A stretch of DNA of 64,000 bases from CAVOJY01 sp963696405 (GTDB lineage Bacteria; Chloroflexota; Limnocylindria; Limnocylindrales; CSP1-4): the NCBI GenBank assembly GCA_963696405.1, contig CAVOJY010000003.1, forward strand, positions 322,460 to 386,459, read 5' to 3'. The position numbers and the translations under genes were made by a program. The notes beneath the pieces are model-generated. The model worked only from the letters and a program-made list of their open reading frames with translations. It was not told where the DNA came from and did no database searches. Shown piece by piece: positions 18,150 through 26,781 of this stretch. The stretch's first letter is position 1, and the number at the start of each line of letters is the position of its first letter.

Positions 18150-19249
18150 GCGATCCGTTCGAGATCCTGATGGGGGCCCGGCCCGCGGCGATCGAGCCCG
18201 CGCCCTTGCCGGAGCCTGTCGAGCCGGAACCTGTCGAGCCGGAGCCTGTCGAGCCGGAGCCGTGGCACGGCGCTACGGCCGGCGGTCGCGACCCGGAGGC
18301 GCGGCTCGCCCGGATCCACCTGGGGACCGGGCTCCACGCGCTGGCGCGTGCCGAGCTGGAGACTCTCGCGGGGCGAGGCGCGCTCGATGGGCCGGCCCTG
18401 GTGGACCTCGCCGAGGTGCGGTGGCGAACCGGCGACCTGGTCGGCGCCGGGGACGCGGCGCGGGCCTGCCTGGAGGCCGGGCTGACCGATCCGGTGGTCT
18501 TCTGCGTGGCGGCCGAAGCGGCGGCGTCCGTCGGACGCACCAACGACGCGCGCGAGCTGGCGGCGCGCGCCCTTGCGGCCGAGCCCGATCGCATCGATGA
18601 GTTGCTCGCGGGGCAGCCGCGGAGCCCGGTCTGGCCGGCCCCGCGGGTCCCGGCCCCGCCCGCCGGGCCGCCGCCGGCCGTTCCGCCGCCACAGGTCCGG
18701 GGCATCCCGATGATTCCGCCACTGCCCCGCCAGGCGGCGGCTGGCGCCGTGCCCCCGGTCGCGTCGGGCGAGGGATCCCGGATCGCCATCCCGGTCGGTC
18801 CAGCCGTCGCCGGCGCTCCCGAGGCTACCGCGGCGCCCGCCGCGTCGGCTGCCGCGGGGCCCATCGCTACCGCGGGGCCTGCCGGGGGCAGCGCAGCAGC
18901 CACCACGGCCCTCGCCGGGAGCGCGCGTGCCGACGGCGGGCGCGAAGGCCCCGCGTCTGCCGCCGCGGATCTCATCGACGTGCAGGCCGCGGTCGCCCGC
19001 GGCGAGATTGCCGGCATCGCGGTGCGCCTCGAACTCGTCCTGCGGGAGCAGCCGATCCTGGCGCCGGCAGTGCTCAGCGTCGCCGACGACGCACTCCGGG
19101 TCGGTCCGACCGCCCACGAGTGCGCCTCTCTTCACCTCGTCCGTGCCGACGCGTACCGCCTCATGGGTCGCGAAACCCAGGGTCGCGAGGCCTTCCAGGA
19201 AGCGAGCCGCGCCCTGCGTGGCGCCCAGCAACTGCAGGAGAACCCGTGA
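18146..19249 (+). CDS. TPR-like protein with Pro/Glu repeats and Ala/Pro-rich linker
   Basis: 367-residue protein. Near the N-terminus it carries an EPVEPEPVEPEPVEPEP repeat (DNA repeat at about 18,210-18,260). Then come helical-repeat segments resembling TPRs (LARIHLGTGLHALARAELE, LAEVRWRTGDLVGAGDAAR), a long Pro/Ala-rich linker and a last TPR-like pair ending before ndk. Its GTG start overlaps the M16 stop and its stop overlaps the ndk GTG start, so M16-TPR-ndk is one translational unit. It probably mediates protein contacts; function unknown. Confidence 0.75.
   Translation: MSDPFEILMGARPAAIEPAPLPEPVEPEPVEPEPVEPEPWHGATAGGRDPEARLARIHLGTGLHALARAELETLAGRGALDGPALVDLAEVRWRTGDLVGAGDAARACLEAGLTDPVVFCVAAEAAASVGRTNDARELAARALAAEPDRIDELLAGQPRSPVWPAPRVPAPPAGPPPAVPPPQVRGIPMIPPLPRQAAAGAVPPVASGEGSRIAIPVGPAVAGAPEATAAPAASAAAGPIATAGPAGGSAAATTALAGSARADGGREGPASAAADLIDVQAAVARGEIAGIAVRLELVLREQPILAPAVLSVADDALRVGPTAHECASLHLVRADAYRLMGRETQGREAFQEASRALRGAQQLQENP
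18208..18262 (+). repeat. In-frame 15-bp tandem repeat (GAGCCGGAGCCTGTC)
   Basis: About three and a half copies of a 15-bp unit encoding EPVEP inside the TPR-like gene. Unit length is a multiple of three, so copy-number change would keep the frame. Confidence 0.75.
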
Positions 19250-19701
19250 TCGAACGCACCCTCGTCCTCATCAAGCCGGACGGCGTCCAGCGTCAACTCG
19301 TCGGTCGCATCATCGCGCGCTACGAGGAGCGCGGCCTCAAGGTGGTCGGGCTCAAGCTGGAGCGGGCCGGCGGCGACCTCGTGGACCGCCAGTACGCTTC
19401 CCACCGCGGGCAGGGGTTCTTCCCGGCCCTCATGCAGTTCATGACGTCGGGCCCGCTGGTCGCCATGGTGCTCGAGGGGCCGGGCGCGATCGCCGTGGTG
19501 CGCGCGCTCAACGGCGCAACGCGCGCCATCGAGGCCGCTCCGGGCACCATTCGCGGCGACATGGCCCTCGACACGCGCATGAACCTGGTGCATTCGTCGG
19601 ACGGACCTGAGGCGGCGGCGCGAGAGATCGCGCTCTGGTTCGACCAGGACGAGCTCCTGGAGTACCGGAGGGACGTCGATCCCTGGGTGACCGGATCCTG
19701 A
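19246..19701 (+). CDS. ndk: Nucleoside diphosphate kinase
   Basis: 151-residue Ndk, normal family length. N-terminal TLVLIKPDGVQR and RIIARYEERGLKVV are signatures; the phosphohistidine lies in NLVHSSDGPEAA, where most family members have HGSDS, so a Gly-to-Ser change follows the active His. It transfers the gamma phosphate from ATP to NDPs. GTG start overlaps the upstream stop. Confidence 0.96.
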   Translation: MIERTLVLIKPDGVQRQLVGRIIARYEERGLKVVGLKLERAGGDLVDRQYASHRGQGFFPALMQFMTSGPLVAMVLEGPGAIAVVRALNGATRAIEAAPGTIRGDMALDTRMNLVHSSDGPEAAAREIALWFDQDELLEYRRDVDPWVTGS

Positions 19702-19755
19702 CGACGCCGGGAACCTGGGCGCGGGTCCGGGCCGTACCGCGCCGCTCCGTCCGGG

Positions 19756-21309
19756 TCAGGGAGCCGGAGCGCTCGTCGGCGCAGGTTCGGCCGGGACCTC
19801 CGGCAGCGACCGGAAGGGGTCGCCCGCCCGGACGTCCACCGGTACGATCCCGCTCGCGAGGCTGAACGCGAGGACACCCACCAGGAGCGCCGTCGCAGCC
19901 GCGAGCGCAGTGCGTCGCACGGCGCCCCGGCCGGTATCCCCCGGCACTCCAGCACCCACGGGCACGTCGGCACCCTGCACGGGGGTCCGGCGGAACCCCT
20001 CGACCGCGAGGCGCGCGTAGGCGAGCAGCCCGAGCCAGGCCGCGACGAGCCCGATCGAGGTGAACGGCTCGGGGACCGCTCCCTGGATGAGCGCCAGGCG
20101 GGCCGCGGCAACCGGCCACCCGGGCAGGCCATACGTCGCGGCGGTCAAGAGGGCCAGCCCGATGAGCAGGAGAACCGACTCGACGGCGGGAAGCCGCAGG
20201 ATCCAGCCTCGGGACCGCAATCCCGGCACCGTGCCTCCTGCGTGCGCGTGCGCCTGCGCGAGCACGAGCACCCAAGCCACCATGCCGGTGCGGGCGACCG
20301 TGTTGACGAGCAGCAGGGTCCGGGCGGCGTCGTTGAGGTCGGGACCCTCGGGGGCGATGGCGAGGACGAGAAGACCCGCATCGCCGACCAGGCTCCAGGC
20401 GAGGAGCCGCTCGGGGTCCGTCTGCAGGGTGGCGATGGCGCCGCCGATCAGCAGCGTCGCGACCCCGAGGGCCGCAGCGGCGTTGCGGCCGTCCGGTGGC
20501 ACCAGGCCGGCAAGCGGGCCGAGTGCGGCCGCCGACCAGGCAATGGCGGCGAGCGCCATGGTCGCAGGGAGCCAGGCAGCCGACATCGCCACAACCGGGA
20601 GGCGAGTCGCGGTGAGCAGTCGAACGACAGGGCCCTGGAGGGGAAACGCGCCGCCGCGGACGGCGAGGCCCGCCGCCACGAGGAGGACGCCGACCATCGC
20701 TCCGGTCGTATCCGGGAGATCGGCCGCGGTGCTTCCGGCGGCCGCAACCGTCGGCCAGAGAACCCCCAGGGCCGCGAGTGCGCCTCCGGCCGCTGCGAGC
20801 CTCAGCCAGCCGGCGCCCGGAGCGCCCTCGACGTCCGGCCGCGCCGCCAGCGGCGCCAGGAGGGCGGTCGCGGCCGCGATGACGACCATCGACGAAGCCG
20901 GACCGGCGAGACCGACCGGCGCGAGATCGGCTTCCTCGCCCGGGACCGCCACGGCCGCGAAGAGTGCAAGCGCGACTGCCGCCAGGCCGACAAGGAGGCC
21001 GGCAAGCAGCGCGGGGAGGCCGGTGTCAGAGGCGGGCGCTCGACCGGCGAGGAGTGCGGCAGCGACCGCCACGCCCGCAACCGAGCAGCCCGCGGCGATG
21101 ACCGCCAGGCGGGCGTACGGCGACGCAGCGATCGGCAGGCCGACGATCGAGGAGGAGGACAGCGGGTCGAGCCCCACCGCCATCGCGATCGCCGCAGCAA
21201 GCCCGGCGAACCCAACGGCTGTTGACCAGGCCGGACGGTCGCGCAGGGCGAACGTGGCGGCGGCGGCCGCCAGGAGCACCGCGACGAGGATCCCCGGAGT
21301 GACCGGCAC
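19756..21309 (-). CDS. Complex-I-like proton-conducting membrane subunit (NuoN/HyfB-like)
   Basis: About 517 residues with some 12-14 hydrophobic helices. The region LQTDPERLLAWSLVGDAGLLVL resembles the helix around the conserved Lys/Glu of antiporter-like subunits (NuoL/M/N). Typical family motifs are degenerate, so this is a divergent member. GTG at 21309 (VPVTPGILVAVLL) is preferred because the upstream frame is Arg-rich and overlaps the preceding gene. No other nuo genes are nearby. Function inferred only. Confidence 0.65.
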   Translation of the reverse strand: MPVTPGILVAVLLAAAAATFALRDRPAWSTAVGFAGLAAAIAMAVGLDPLSSSSIVGLPIAASPYARLAVIAAGCSVAGVAVAAALLAGRAPASDTGLPALLAGLLVGLAAVALALFAAVAVPGEEADLAPVGLAGPASSMVVIAAATALLAPLAARPDVEGAPGAGWLRLAAAGGALAALGVLWPTVAAAGSTAADLPDTTGAMVGVLLVAAGLAVRGGAFPLQGPVVRLLTATRLPVVAMSAAWLPATMALAAIAWSAAALGPLAGLVPPDGRNAAAALGVATLLIGGAIATLQTDPERLLAWSLVGDAGLLVLAIAPEGPDLNDAARTLLLVNTVARTGMVAWVLVLAQAHAHAGGTVPGLRSRGWILRLPAVESVLLLIGLALLTAATYGLPGWPVAAARLALIQGAVPEPFTSIGLVAAWLGLLAYARLAVEGFRRTPVQGADVPVGAGVPGDTGRGAVRRTALAAATALLVGVLAFSLASGIVPVDVRAGDPFRSLPEVPAEPAPTSAPAP

Positions 21310-21316
21310 GTCCGCT

Positions 21317-21925
21317 CTATCCTCGCCGCCGTCGCGCGCCTTGCTCCGGGCTGGCGGGCGCTCCCGCCGGCCCGAGCGCCCTGGCCGCTCCGGCAATCAC
21401 GACAAGCGAAACGGCGAGAGCGGCCGCGAACGAAGACTCGACGATCACGCCAAGCCCGGCCGCCGCGAGCGGGACCGCGACCAACGCCAGGATGGCCCCC
21501 GCGGCCGTTCGCCGCACGCCGGTCGCAAACAGCAGCAGGGCCCCCGCGGCAAGGCCGCACGCCGACGCCGCGGCCAGCGCTGCCGCGTCGCCCGGACCGC
21601 CGCTCGCTTGCCCGGCGGCGAACGTCATGGCGGCACCAAGCACGACAAACGCCGCTTCGGGCCATCCGCCGAGCGGGACCGGCGCTGCGACCGGCATCGT
21701 TCGGGGCGGTCCTCCGAGCAGCAGGAACGCCGCCAGGAGGGCCGCGACGACCCAGAATGCGCTGGCGAGAGATCCCAGGGTCGGGACGAGGGCGAGCGGC
21801 GCGGCGAGCATGGCAAGGCCGAGGCCGAGAACAGGCGCCCGTGTGCCGGCAGTTGCGACGGCCAGGGCTGCACCCATGACCACGCCGGATGCGCCGGCCA
21901 GCGACGCGATCGCGGCCGGTTCCAC
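21317..21925 (-). CDS. Ala/Leu-rich multi-TM membrane protein
   Basis: 202-residue protein with about six hydrophobic helices and an Arg-rich C-terminal end (ARRRRG). No motif allows a family call; its size and position just upstream of the NuoN-like gene (7 nt apart) suggest a NuoJ-, NuoK- or Mrp-like partner, but this is not shown by sequence. It starts ATG (MEPAAIASLAGASGVV) shortly after lepB on the same strand. Confidence 0.6.
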   Translation of the reverse strand: MEPAAIASLAGASGVVMGAALAVATAGTRAPVLGLGLAMLAAPLALVPTLGSLASAFWVVAALLAAFLLLGGPPRTMPVAAPVPLGGWPEAAFVVLGAAMTFAAGQASGGPGDAAALAAASACGLAAGALLLFATGVRRTAAGAILALVAVPLAAAGLGVIVESSFAAALAVSLVVIAGAARALGPAGAPASPEQGARRRRG

Positions 21926-21940
21926 GGGATGCCCGGAGGA

Positions 21941-22582
21941 TCAGGCCGCGCGGCTCAGGCGCGCGGCGCCGGACCCGCCGCCGCTGGTCGCTCCGGCCGG
22001 CGCGACGGAGGGCAGCGGAAGCGGCCGGAGATCGGGATAGGCAGGCGTTGCCAGGACCGTGAGCGTATTGATCGGCCAGTAGCGAAGCCACGCACGGCCG
22101 ATGACGGTCGAGTCCGAGATCGGGCCAAAGACGCGTGAGTCGCTGGAGTTCTGCCGGTGGTCGCCGACGACGAAGAGCTCGCCGTTGGGGATGACGTAGT
22201 GGTCCTGTCCGCCGGTCGCCTCGGTGGTCTGGCCCGGGAAGACGTACGGCTCGTCCAGCTCCTGGTCGTTGATGTAGATGTGGCCGTCGCGAATGTCCAC
22301 CACGTCGCCGCCCACCCCGATCACGCGCTTGATGTAGGGGATCGAATCGGGCGGTGCGTTCGGGGGGAGAAAGACCACGATGTCGCCTCGCTTGTACGAG
22401 TCGAACCGGGGCGTGAGCTTGTCCACCAGCACGTACTGCCCGGGCTCGAGCGTGTTTTCCATACTCATCTGCTCGACCTTGTACGGCTGGGCGACGAACG
22501 TCTGGATTACCAGGAAGATGATGAGCGTCAGGACGATCGTCTCGGCGGCCTCGAGCAGGCAGCCCAGTGCACGCCGGTTCAC
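21941..22582 (-). CDS. lepB: Signal peptidase I
   Basis: 213-residue SipS-type signal peptidase with one N-terminal TM helix (IVLTLIIFLVIQTFV). The catalytic Ser is in QMSMENTLEPGQYVLVDK and the general-base Lys in YIKRVIGVGGDVV; GDHRQNSSDSRVFGPI is the conserved C-terminal box. GTG 22582 (VNRRALG) was chosen because the upstream extension is Arg/Pro-rich. It cleaves signal peptides on the outer face of the membrane. A Pro/Gly/Ala-rich tail follows the catalytic domain. Confidence 0.95.
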   Translation of the reverse strand: MNRRALGCLLEAAETIVLTLIIFLVIQTFVAQPYKVEQMSMENTLEPGQYVLVDKLTPRFDSYKRGDIVVFLPPNAPPDSIPYIKRVIGVGGDVVDIRDGHIYINDQELDEPYVFPGQTTEATGGQDHYVIPNGELFVVGDHRQNSSDSRVFGPISDSTVIGRAWLRYWPINTLTVLATPAYPDLRPLPLPSVAPAGATSGGGSGAARLSRAA

Positions 22583-22765
22583 GCTCCCACGGACCTGCAA
22601 GTCACAAGGCGGGAGTATAGGCGCAAGCCCGTCCGACCGGCTCCCGGTCAGGGTGCGCCCCACGCCCATCCGGCGAACGGCGGTTGTCGACCGGCCCGGG
22701 CGACCCGGGGCGGCCTTGGTTGACCGGTGGGCCGATCGGCCCGCAAGGTACGGCCGTTTCGCGGT

Positions 22766-22795
22766 TTGACCCCGTGCGAACCGGGTTGCTAGAGT
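22766..22795 (+). promoter_or_regulatory. Sigma-70-like promoter upstream of hppA
   Basis: TTGACC (22766-22771), 18-nt spacer, TAGAGT (22790-22795). The predicted start is about 130 nt before hppA; the long leader contains two copies of GAAGGSCCAAGGAA near 22,887-22,917. Confidence 0.5.
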
Positions 22796-22932
22796 TGCCT
22801 TCCCGCCCGGCACGTCGTGAGGTGCTGCGCCCCATTCGACGGTTCCCTGGTGCGCCCGACTCGCAGGGTTCGGGGCGGCGCGAAACGAAGGGCCAAGGAA
22901 CGAAGGCCCAAGGAAGTGGAGGCTGAGCCGAC

Positions 22933-25161
22933 GTGACCGAACTTGCCGGTCCGATCACCTGGATCATTCCGATCGCCGGTCTCGCGGCGATCCTGTTCGC
23001 CATCTGGCTCGCGCGCGACGTGCTTCGCCGCGACCAGGGGACGCCGGAAATGCAGGACGTCGCGGGAACCATCTTCGAAGGCGCGGTTGCCTTCATCAGG
23101 CGCCAGTACCGCACCATTGCCCTCCTCGCGATCGCGACCGGCGTGATCATCGGGGTGGTGATCGGTCTCGTCGAGACGAAGGCGGTCGCCGACACCGATA
23201 TCAGCGGCTTCGACCTCGGTATCCGGACGGGCGTGGCCTTCCTCGTCGGTGCCGCCTGCTCCATGGCGTCCGGCATCATCGGCATGTACATCAGCGTCCG
23301 GTCCAATGTCCGGACCGCCGCCGCGTCGCGGCGGAGCCTGGTGGAAGCGATCACCGTGGCCATGCGCGGCGGCGCGGTCTCCGGCTTCCTCGTGGTTGCC
23401 CTGTCGCTCCTGGGCGTGTGGGGGATCTTCGTCGCGTACGGCGGGCTCACCACGCCGGCCGTCGCGCCGTTCCTGATCGTGGGGTTCGGGTTCGGCGCCT
23501 CGTTCGTGGCGCTCTTCGCCCAGCTCGGCGGCGGGATCTACACGAAGGCCGCCGACGTCGGCTCGGACCTCGTCGGCAAGGTGGAGGCCGGCATCCCTGA
23601 AGACGATCCGCGGAACGCGGCCGTCATCGCGGACCTCGTCGGCGACAACGTTGGTGACTGCGCGGGCCGCGGCGCCGACCTCTTCGAGTCAACGGCGGCC
23701 GAGAACATCGGCGCGATGATCCTCGGCGTCGCCGTCTACGGGATCGCCCTGACGTCGGGCTGGCCTCACCCGGAGGCCTGGATCCTCTTCCCGCTCGTCA
23801 TCCGCGCTTTCGGCCTCTTCGCCACGATCATCGCGGTGCTCACGCTTCGCGGCCGCGAGGATGAGAACCCCATGAACATCCTGAGCCGCGGGTACTGGGT
23901 GGTTACCATCCTGAGCGCCATCGCGCTGGCGTTCGTGACCAACGTCATGATGCAGACGGGTGGCGAGGATCTCGGCGCATACGGGATCCCGAGCTGGATC
24001 TGGTTCTTCGGCGCGGGCCTCGTCGGCCTGGCGACGAGCATCGTCTTCGTCTACATCACCCAGTACTACACCTCCGGATCCTTCCGCCCGGTGAAGGAGA
24101 TCGCCGAGGCCTCAAAGACCGGCCCGGCCACCAACATCATCAGCGGCACCGCCGTGGGGTGGGAGACCACCGCGGTCACCGCCCTCACCATCGGCGCTGC
24201 GCTCCTGCTCAGCTACTGGCTGGGCTCCCAGGCGGGCCTCGTCACGCCGGAGGGCCGGAACGTCGGTGGCGTCTTCGGGACGGCCGTGGCGACCATGGGC
24301 ATGCTCATGACCACCGCCTACATCCTGGCCATGGACACCTTCGGCCCGATCACCGACAACGCGGGCGGGATCACCGAGTTCGCGCGAGTCGAAGCCAGCG
24401 CGCGCGAGATCACCGATCGGCTCGACGCCGTGGGCAACACCACCAAGGCCCTCACGAAGGGCTACGCGGTCGCCTCGGCGAGCCTCGCCGCGTTCCTCCT
24501 TTTCCAGGCCTACCTTGACAAGATCAACCTCATCCTCGGCCGCCAGATCGCGGCCGGGAAGGAGGGCGTGCAGCTCCTCCAGTCGGTCGACCTCTCGAGC
24601 GTCTCCGTCTTCGTCGCGGCGCTCATCGGGTCCATGCTCGTCTACCTCTTCAGCTCGCTCGCCATCAGGGCAGTGGGCACCACCGCGTCCGCCATCATCG
24701 TCGAGGTTCGCCGCCAGTTCCGCGAGATGCCGGGCATCATGGATTACACGCAGCGCCCGGACTATGCCCGCGTGGTGGACATCACCACGAGCGCGGCGCT
24801 CCGGCAGATGATCGCGCCCGGAGTCCTGGCCGTCGGCACCCCGATCGCCGTCGGTATCCTGCTCGGCTACGAGGCGGCCGCGGGCTTCCTCATGGTCGGC
24901 ACGATCGCTGGCGTCCTCCTCGCCACGGTGCTCAACAACGGCGGCGGTGCCTGGGACAACGCGAAGAAGTACATCGAGGCCGGGCACCTCAAGGACGAAA
25001 ACGGCAACGTGATCGGCAAGAAGACGTTCGCCCACGCCGCGGCCGTGGTTGGCGACACCGTCGGCGACCCCTTCAAGGACACCGCCGGTCCTTCGCTCCA
25101 CGTCCTGGTCAAGCTCATCGCCACCATCACGCTGGTCATGGCGCCGCTCTTCATCCGCTGA
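22933..25161 (+). CDS. hppA: Membrane-bound proton-translocating pyrophosphatase (K+-independent type)
   Basis: 742-residue H+-PPase with about 15-16 TM helices, starting GTG. The PPi/Mg site is clear: GGGIYTKAADVGSDLVGKVE, EDDPRNAAVIADLVGDNVGDC, and near the C-terminus GDTVGDPFKDTAGP. The segment GNTTKALTKGYA has Lys at the position (after GNTT) that is Ala in K+-dependent enzymes, so it should be K+-independent. It couples PPi hydrolysis to proton export, saving energy. A neighbour is uppP, another PPi/phosphate-related membrane protein. Confidence 0.97.
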   Translation: MTELAGPITWIIPIAGLAAILFAIWLARDVLRRDQGTPEMQDVAGTIFEGAVAFIRRQYRTIALLAIATGVIIGVVIGLVETKAVADTDISGFDLGIRTGVAFLVGAACSMASGIIGMYISVRSNVRTAAASRRSLVEAITVAMRGGAVSGFLVVALSLLGVWGIFVAYGGLTTPAVAPFLIVGFGFGASFVALFAQLGGGIYTKAADVGSDLVGKVEAGIPEDDPRNAAVIADLVGDNVGDCAGRGADLFESTAAENIGAMILGVAVYGIALTSGWPHPEAWILFPLVIRAFGLFATIIAVLTLRGREDENPMNILSRGYWVVTILSAIALAFVTNVMMQTGGEDLGAYGIPSWIWFFGAGLVGLATSIVFVYITQYYTSGSFRPVKEIAEASKTGPATNIISGTAVGWETTAVTALTIGAALLLSYWLGSQAGLVTPEGRNVGGVFGTAVATMGMLMTTAYILAMDTFGPITDNAGGITEFARVEASAREITDRLDAVGNTTKALTKGYAVASASLAAFLLFQAYLDKINLILGRQIAAGKEGVQLLQSVDLSSVSVFVAALIGSMLVYLFSSLAIRAVGTTASAIIVEVRRQFREMPGIMDYTQRPDYARVVDITTSAALRQMIAPGVLAVGTPIAVGILLGYEAAAGFLMVGTIAGVLLATVLNNGGGAWDNAKKYIEAGHLKDENGNVIGKKTFAHAAAVVGDTVGDPFKDTAGPSLHVLVKLIATITLVMAPLFIR

Positions 25162-25183
25162 GGCTCCGGGGGCCAGCAGGGCC

Positions 25184-25264
25184 GACAGGGCCGGCAAGCC
25201 AGACAGGGCGCTGGCATCAGCCTCATGACAGGGCCGGCCGGGCCGGCAGGGGCGCTGGCGTCGG
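25184..25264 (+). repeat. Imperfect 37-bp direct repeat between hppA and uppP
   Basis: Two adjacent near-copies of GACAGGGCCGGC...GGCGCTGGC(A/G)TC(A/G)G at 25184-25220 and 25227-25264. No coding role seen. Confidence 0.6.
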
Positions 25265-25416
25265 CTGCCACTCGATCGGGCACCACCGGCGTCATCCTAG
25301 GGGGCGAAAAGGCCGCCGCCCGGACGTGGCCCGCAGCATGCGCCGGCCATGGGAGCCCGCGGGCCCTGTCGCCCTGCCGAGCACGCGCCACCGGTAGCGG
25401 GTACAGTCCCCACGCC

Positions 25417-26254
25417 ATGCCCGTCGCTCTCCAGGCCCTCGTCATCGGGATCATCCAGGGGCTTACCGAGTTCCTGCCCATCTCGTCGTCGGCGCACCTC
25501 ATCGTGCTGCCGCAGATCCTGGGCTGGGACGACCCGTTCCTCAACAGCGCAACCTTCGACGTCATGCTCCACGGCGGCACGCTCGTCGCGCTGCTTCTCT
25601 ACTTCTGGCGCGAGTTCGTCCGCCTGGCGGTCGCCTTCGTGGCGTCGATCCGCGAGCGGCGGATCGGGCCTGGACCCCGAGCGCCGCCTCGCGTGGCTTC
25701 TCCTGGTGACGCTGGTCCCGGCGGCCGTCCTCGGCTTCGCGCTGGAGGACTTCTTCGACACGGCCTTCCGCGGGACGCTGGCAATCGTGGCCGTGTTTCT
25801 CGTCGCCGGAGCGGCGATCCTCTGGCTGGCCGAGCTCTACGCCGCGCGCCACAGCGGCGAACGGGACCTCGACCGGGCGACGATCGGCGACGCCGTGACC
25901 ATCGGGGTGGCGCAGGCCGTGGCCCTGTTCCCGGGCTTCAGCCGTTCGGGCATCACCATTGCCACCGGGCTGTTCCGGGGCCTGCGACGCGACGAGGCGG
26001 CGCGCTTCTCATTCCTCATGGGAACGCCGATCATCGCCGGCGCGACCCTTTGGAAGGCCCGCGGAATCGTGGCGGGCGGCGGCGCCGGCGTCGAATGGCT
26101 GCCACTCATCGCGGGGCTGGTGGGCGCCACGCTCGCGGGGCTTCTCGCCATCCGCTTCCTGCTCGGCTACCTGCGCCGGCACACGACGGGGATCTTCATC
26201 GCCTGGCGTCTCTTCCTCGCTGCGCTCGTCGTCGTGTATCTCCTGGCGCGGTAG
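25417..26254 (+). CDS. uppP: Undecaprenyl-diphosphatase (one frameshift)
   Basis: UppP/BacA integral membrane phosphatase of about 279 residues, recycling undecaprenyl pyrophosphate for cell-wall synthesis. The first active-site box QGLTEFLPISSSAHLI is at the N-terminus and the second, PGFSRSGITIATGL, lies after the frameshift. The frame changes near 25,668, within a GC-rich stretch after IRERR; the rest continues as LDPERRLAWLLLVTLVPAAVLG. The ATG at 25417 matches the family N-terminus. Likely a sequence error in an otherwise intact gene. Confidence 0.94.
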
Positions 26255-26284
26255 GGCGCGGTAGGGCGCGGTAGGGCGCGGTAG
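26245..26284 (+). repeat. Four tandem copies of GGCGCGGTAG
   Basis: Exact 10-bp unit repeated four times. The first copy contains the uppP stop codon, and the array ends 17 nt before argR. A slippage-prone spacer; may change the uppP-argR distance. Confidence 0.85.
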
Positions 26285-26301
26285 GCTTCTGCCCTGCAGC
26301 G

Positions 26302-26769
26302 ATGGATGTCATGAAGCAGCTTCGCCAGGCGGCCATTCGCGACCTCGTGCGCCAGCGGCCGATCCGCACCCAGCACGACCTCGCGGCGGCGCTGCGCGAG
26401 CGCGGCTTTCGGGCCACCCAGGCGACAATCAGCCGGGACGTCGCGGAGCTGGGCCTGGAGAAAGTCGACCGGGACGGCGTGTTCATCTACGCTCCCACGT
26501 CCCGGTCAACCGAGGCCGAGCCATCGGCCGAGGAGCGGCTGGCGCGGCTTCTCGGCGACCTGCCCGTGACCATCGAGACGGCCGGTCTCCTGCTCGTCAT
26601 GCGCACGCTGCCGGGCAGCGCCCACGCCATCGCGTCCTGGATCGACCGCGCACGGTGGAAAGACGTCGCGGGCACGGTTGCCGGGGACGACACGCTTTTC
26701 GTGGCATTCCGGGAGCAAGCCGCGCTCGAGCGGGTCCGACGCCGCCTGGCGCGAATGACCCGAGGGTAG
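26302..26769 (+). CDS. argR: Arginine repressor ArgR
   Basis: 155-residue ArgR. The N-terminal winged helix has QRPIRTQHDLAAALRERGF and the recognition helix ATQATISRDVAELGLEKV. The C-terminal oligomerisation and arginine-binding domain has ETAGLLLVMRTLPGSAHAIASWID and VAGTVAGDDTLFV. It represses arginine biosynthesis when arginine is present. No arg genes occur in the window. ATG 26302 or 26311 could start it. Confidence 0.94.
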   Translation: MDVMKQLRQAAIRDLVRQRPIRTQHDLAAALRERGFRATQATISRDVAELGLEKVDRDGVFIYAPTSRSTEAEPSAEERLARLLGDLPVTIETAGLLLVMRTLPGSAHAIASWIDRARWKDVAGTVAGDDTLFVAFREQAALERVRRRLARMTRG

Positions 26770-26781
26770 GGCCGGGGACGG

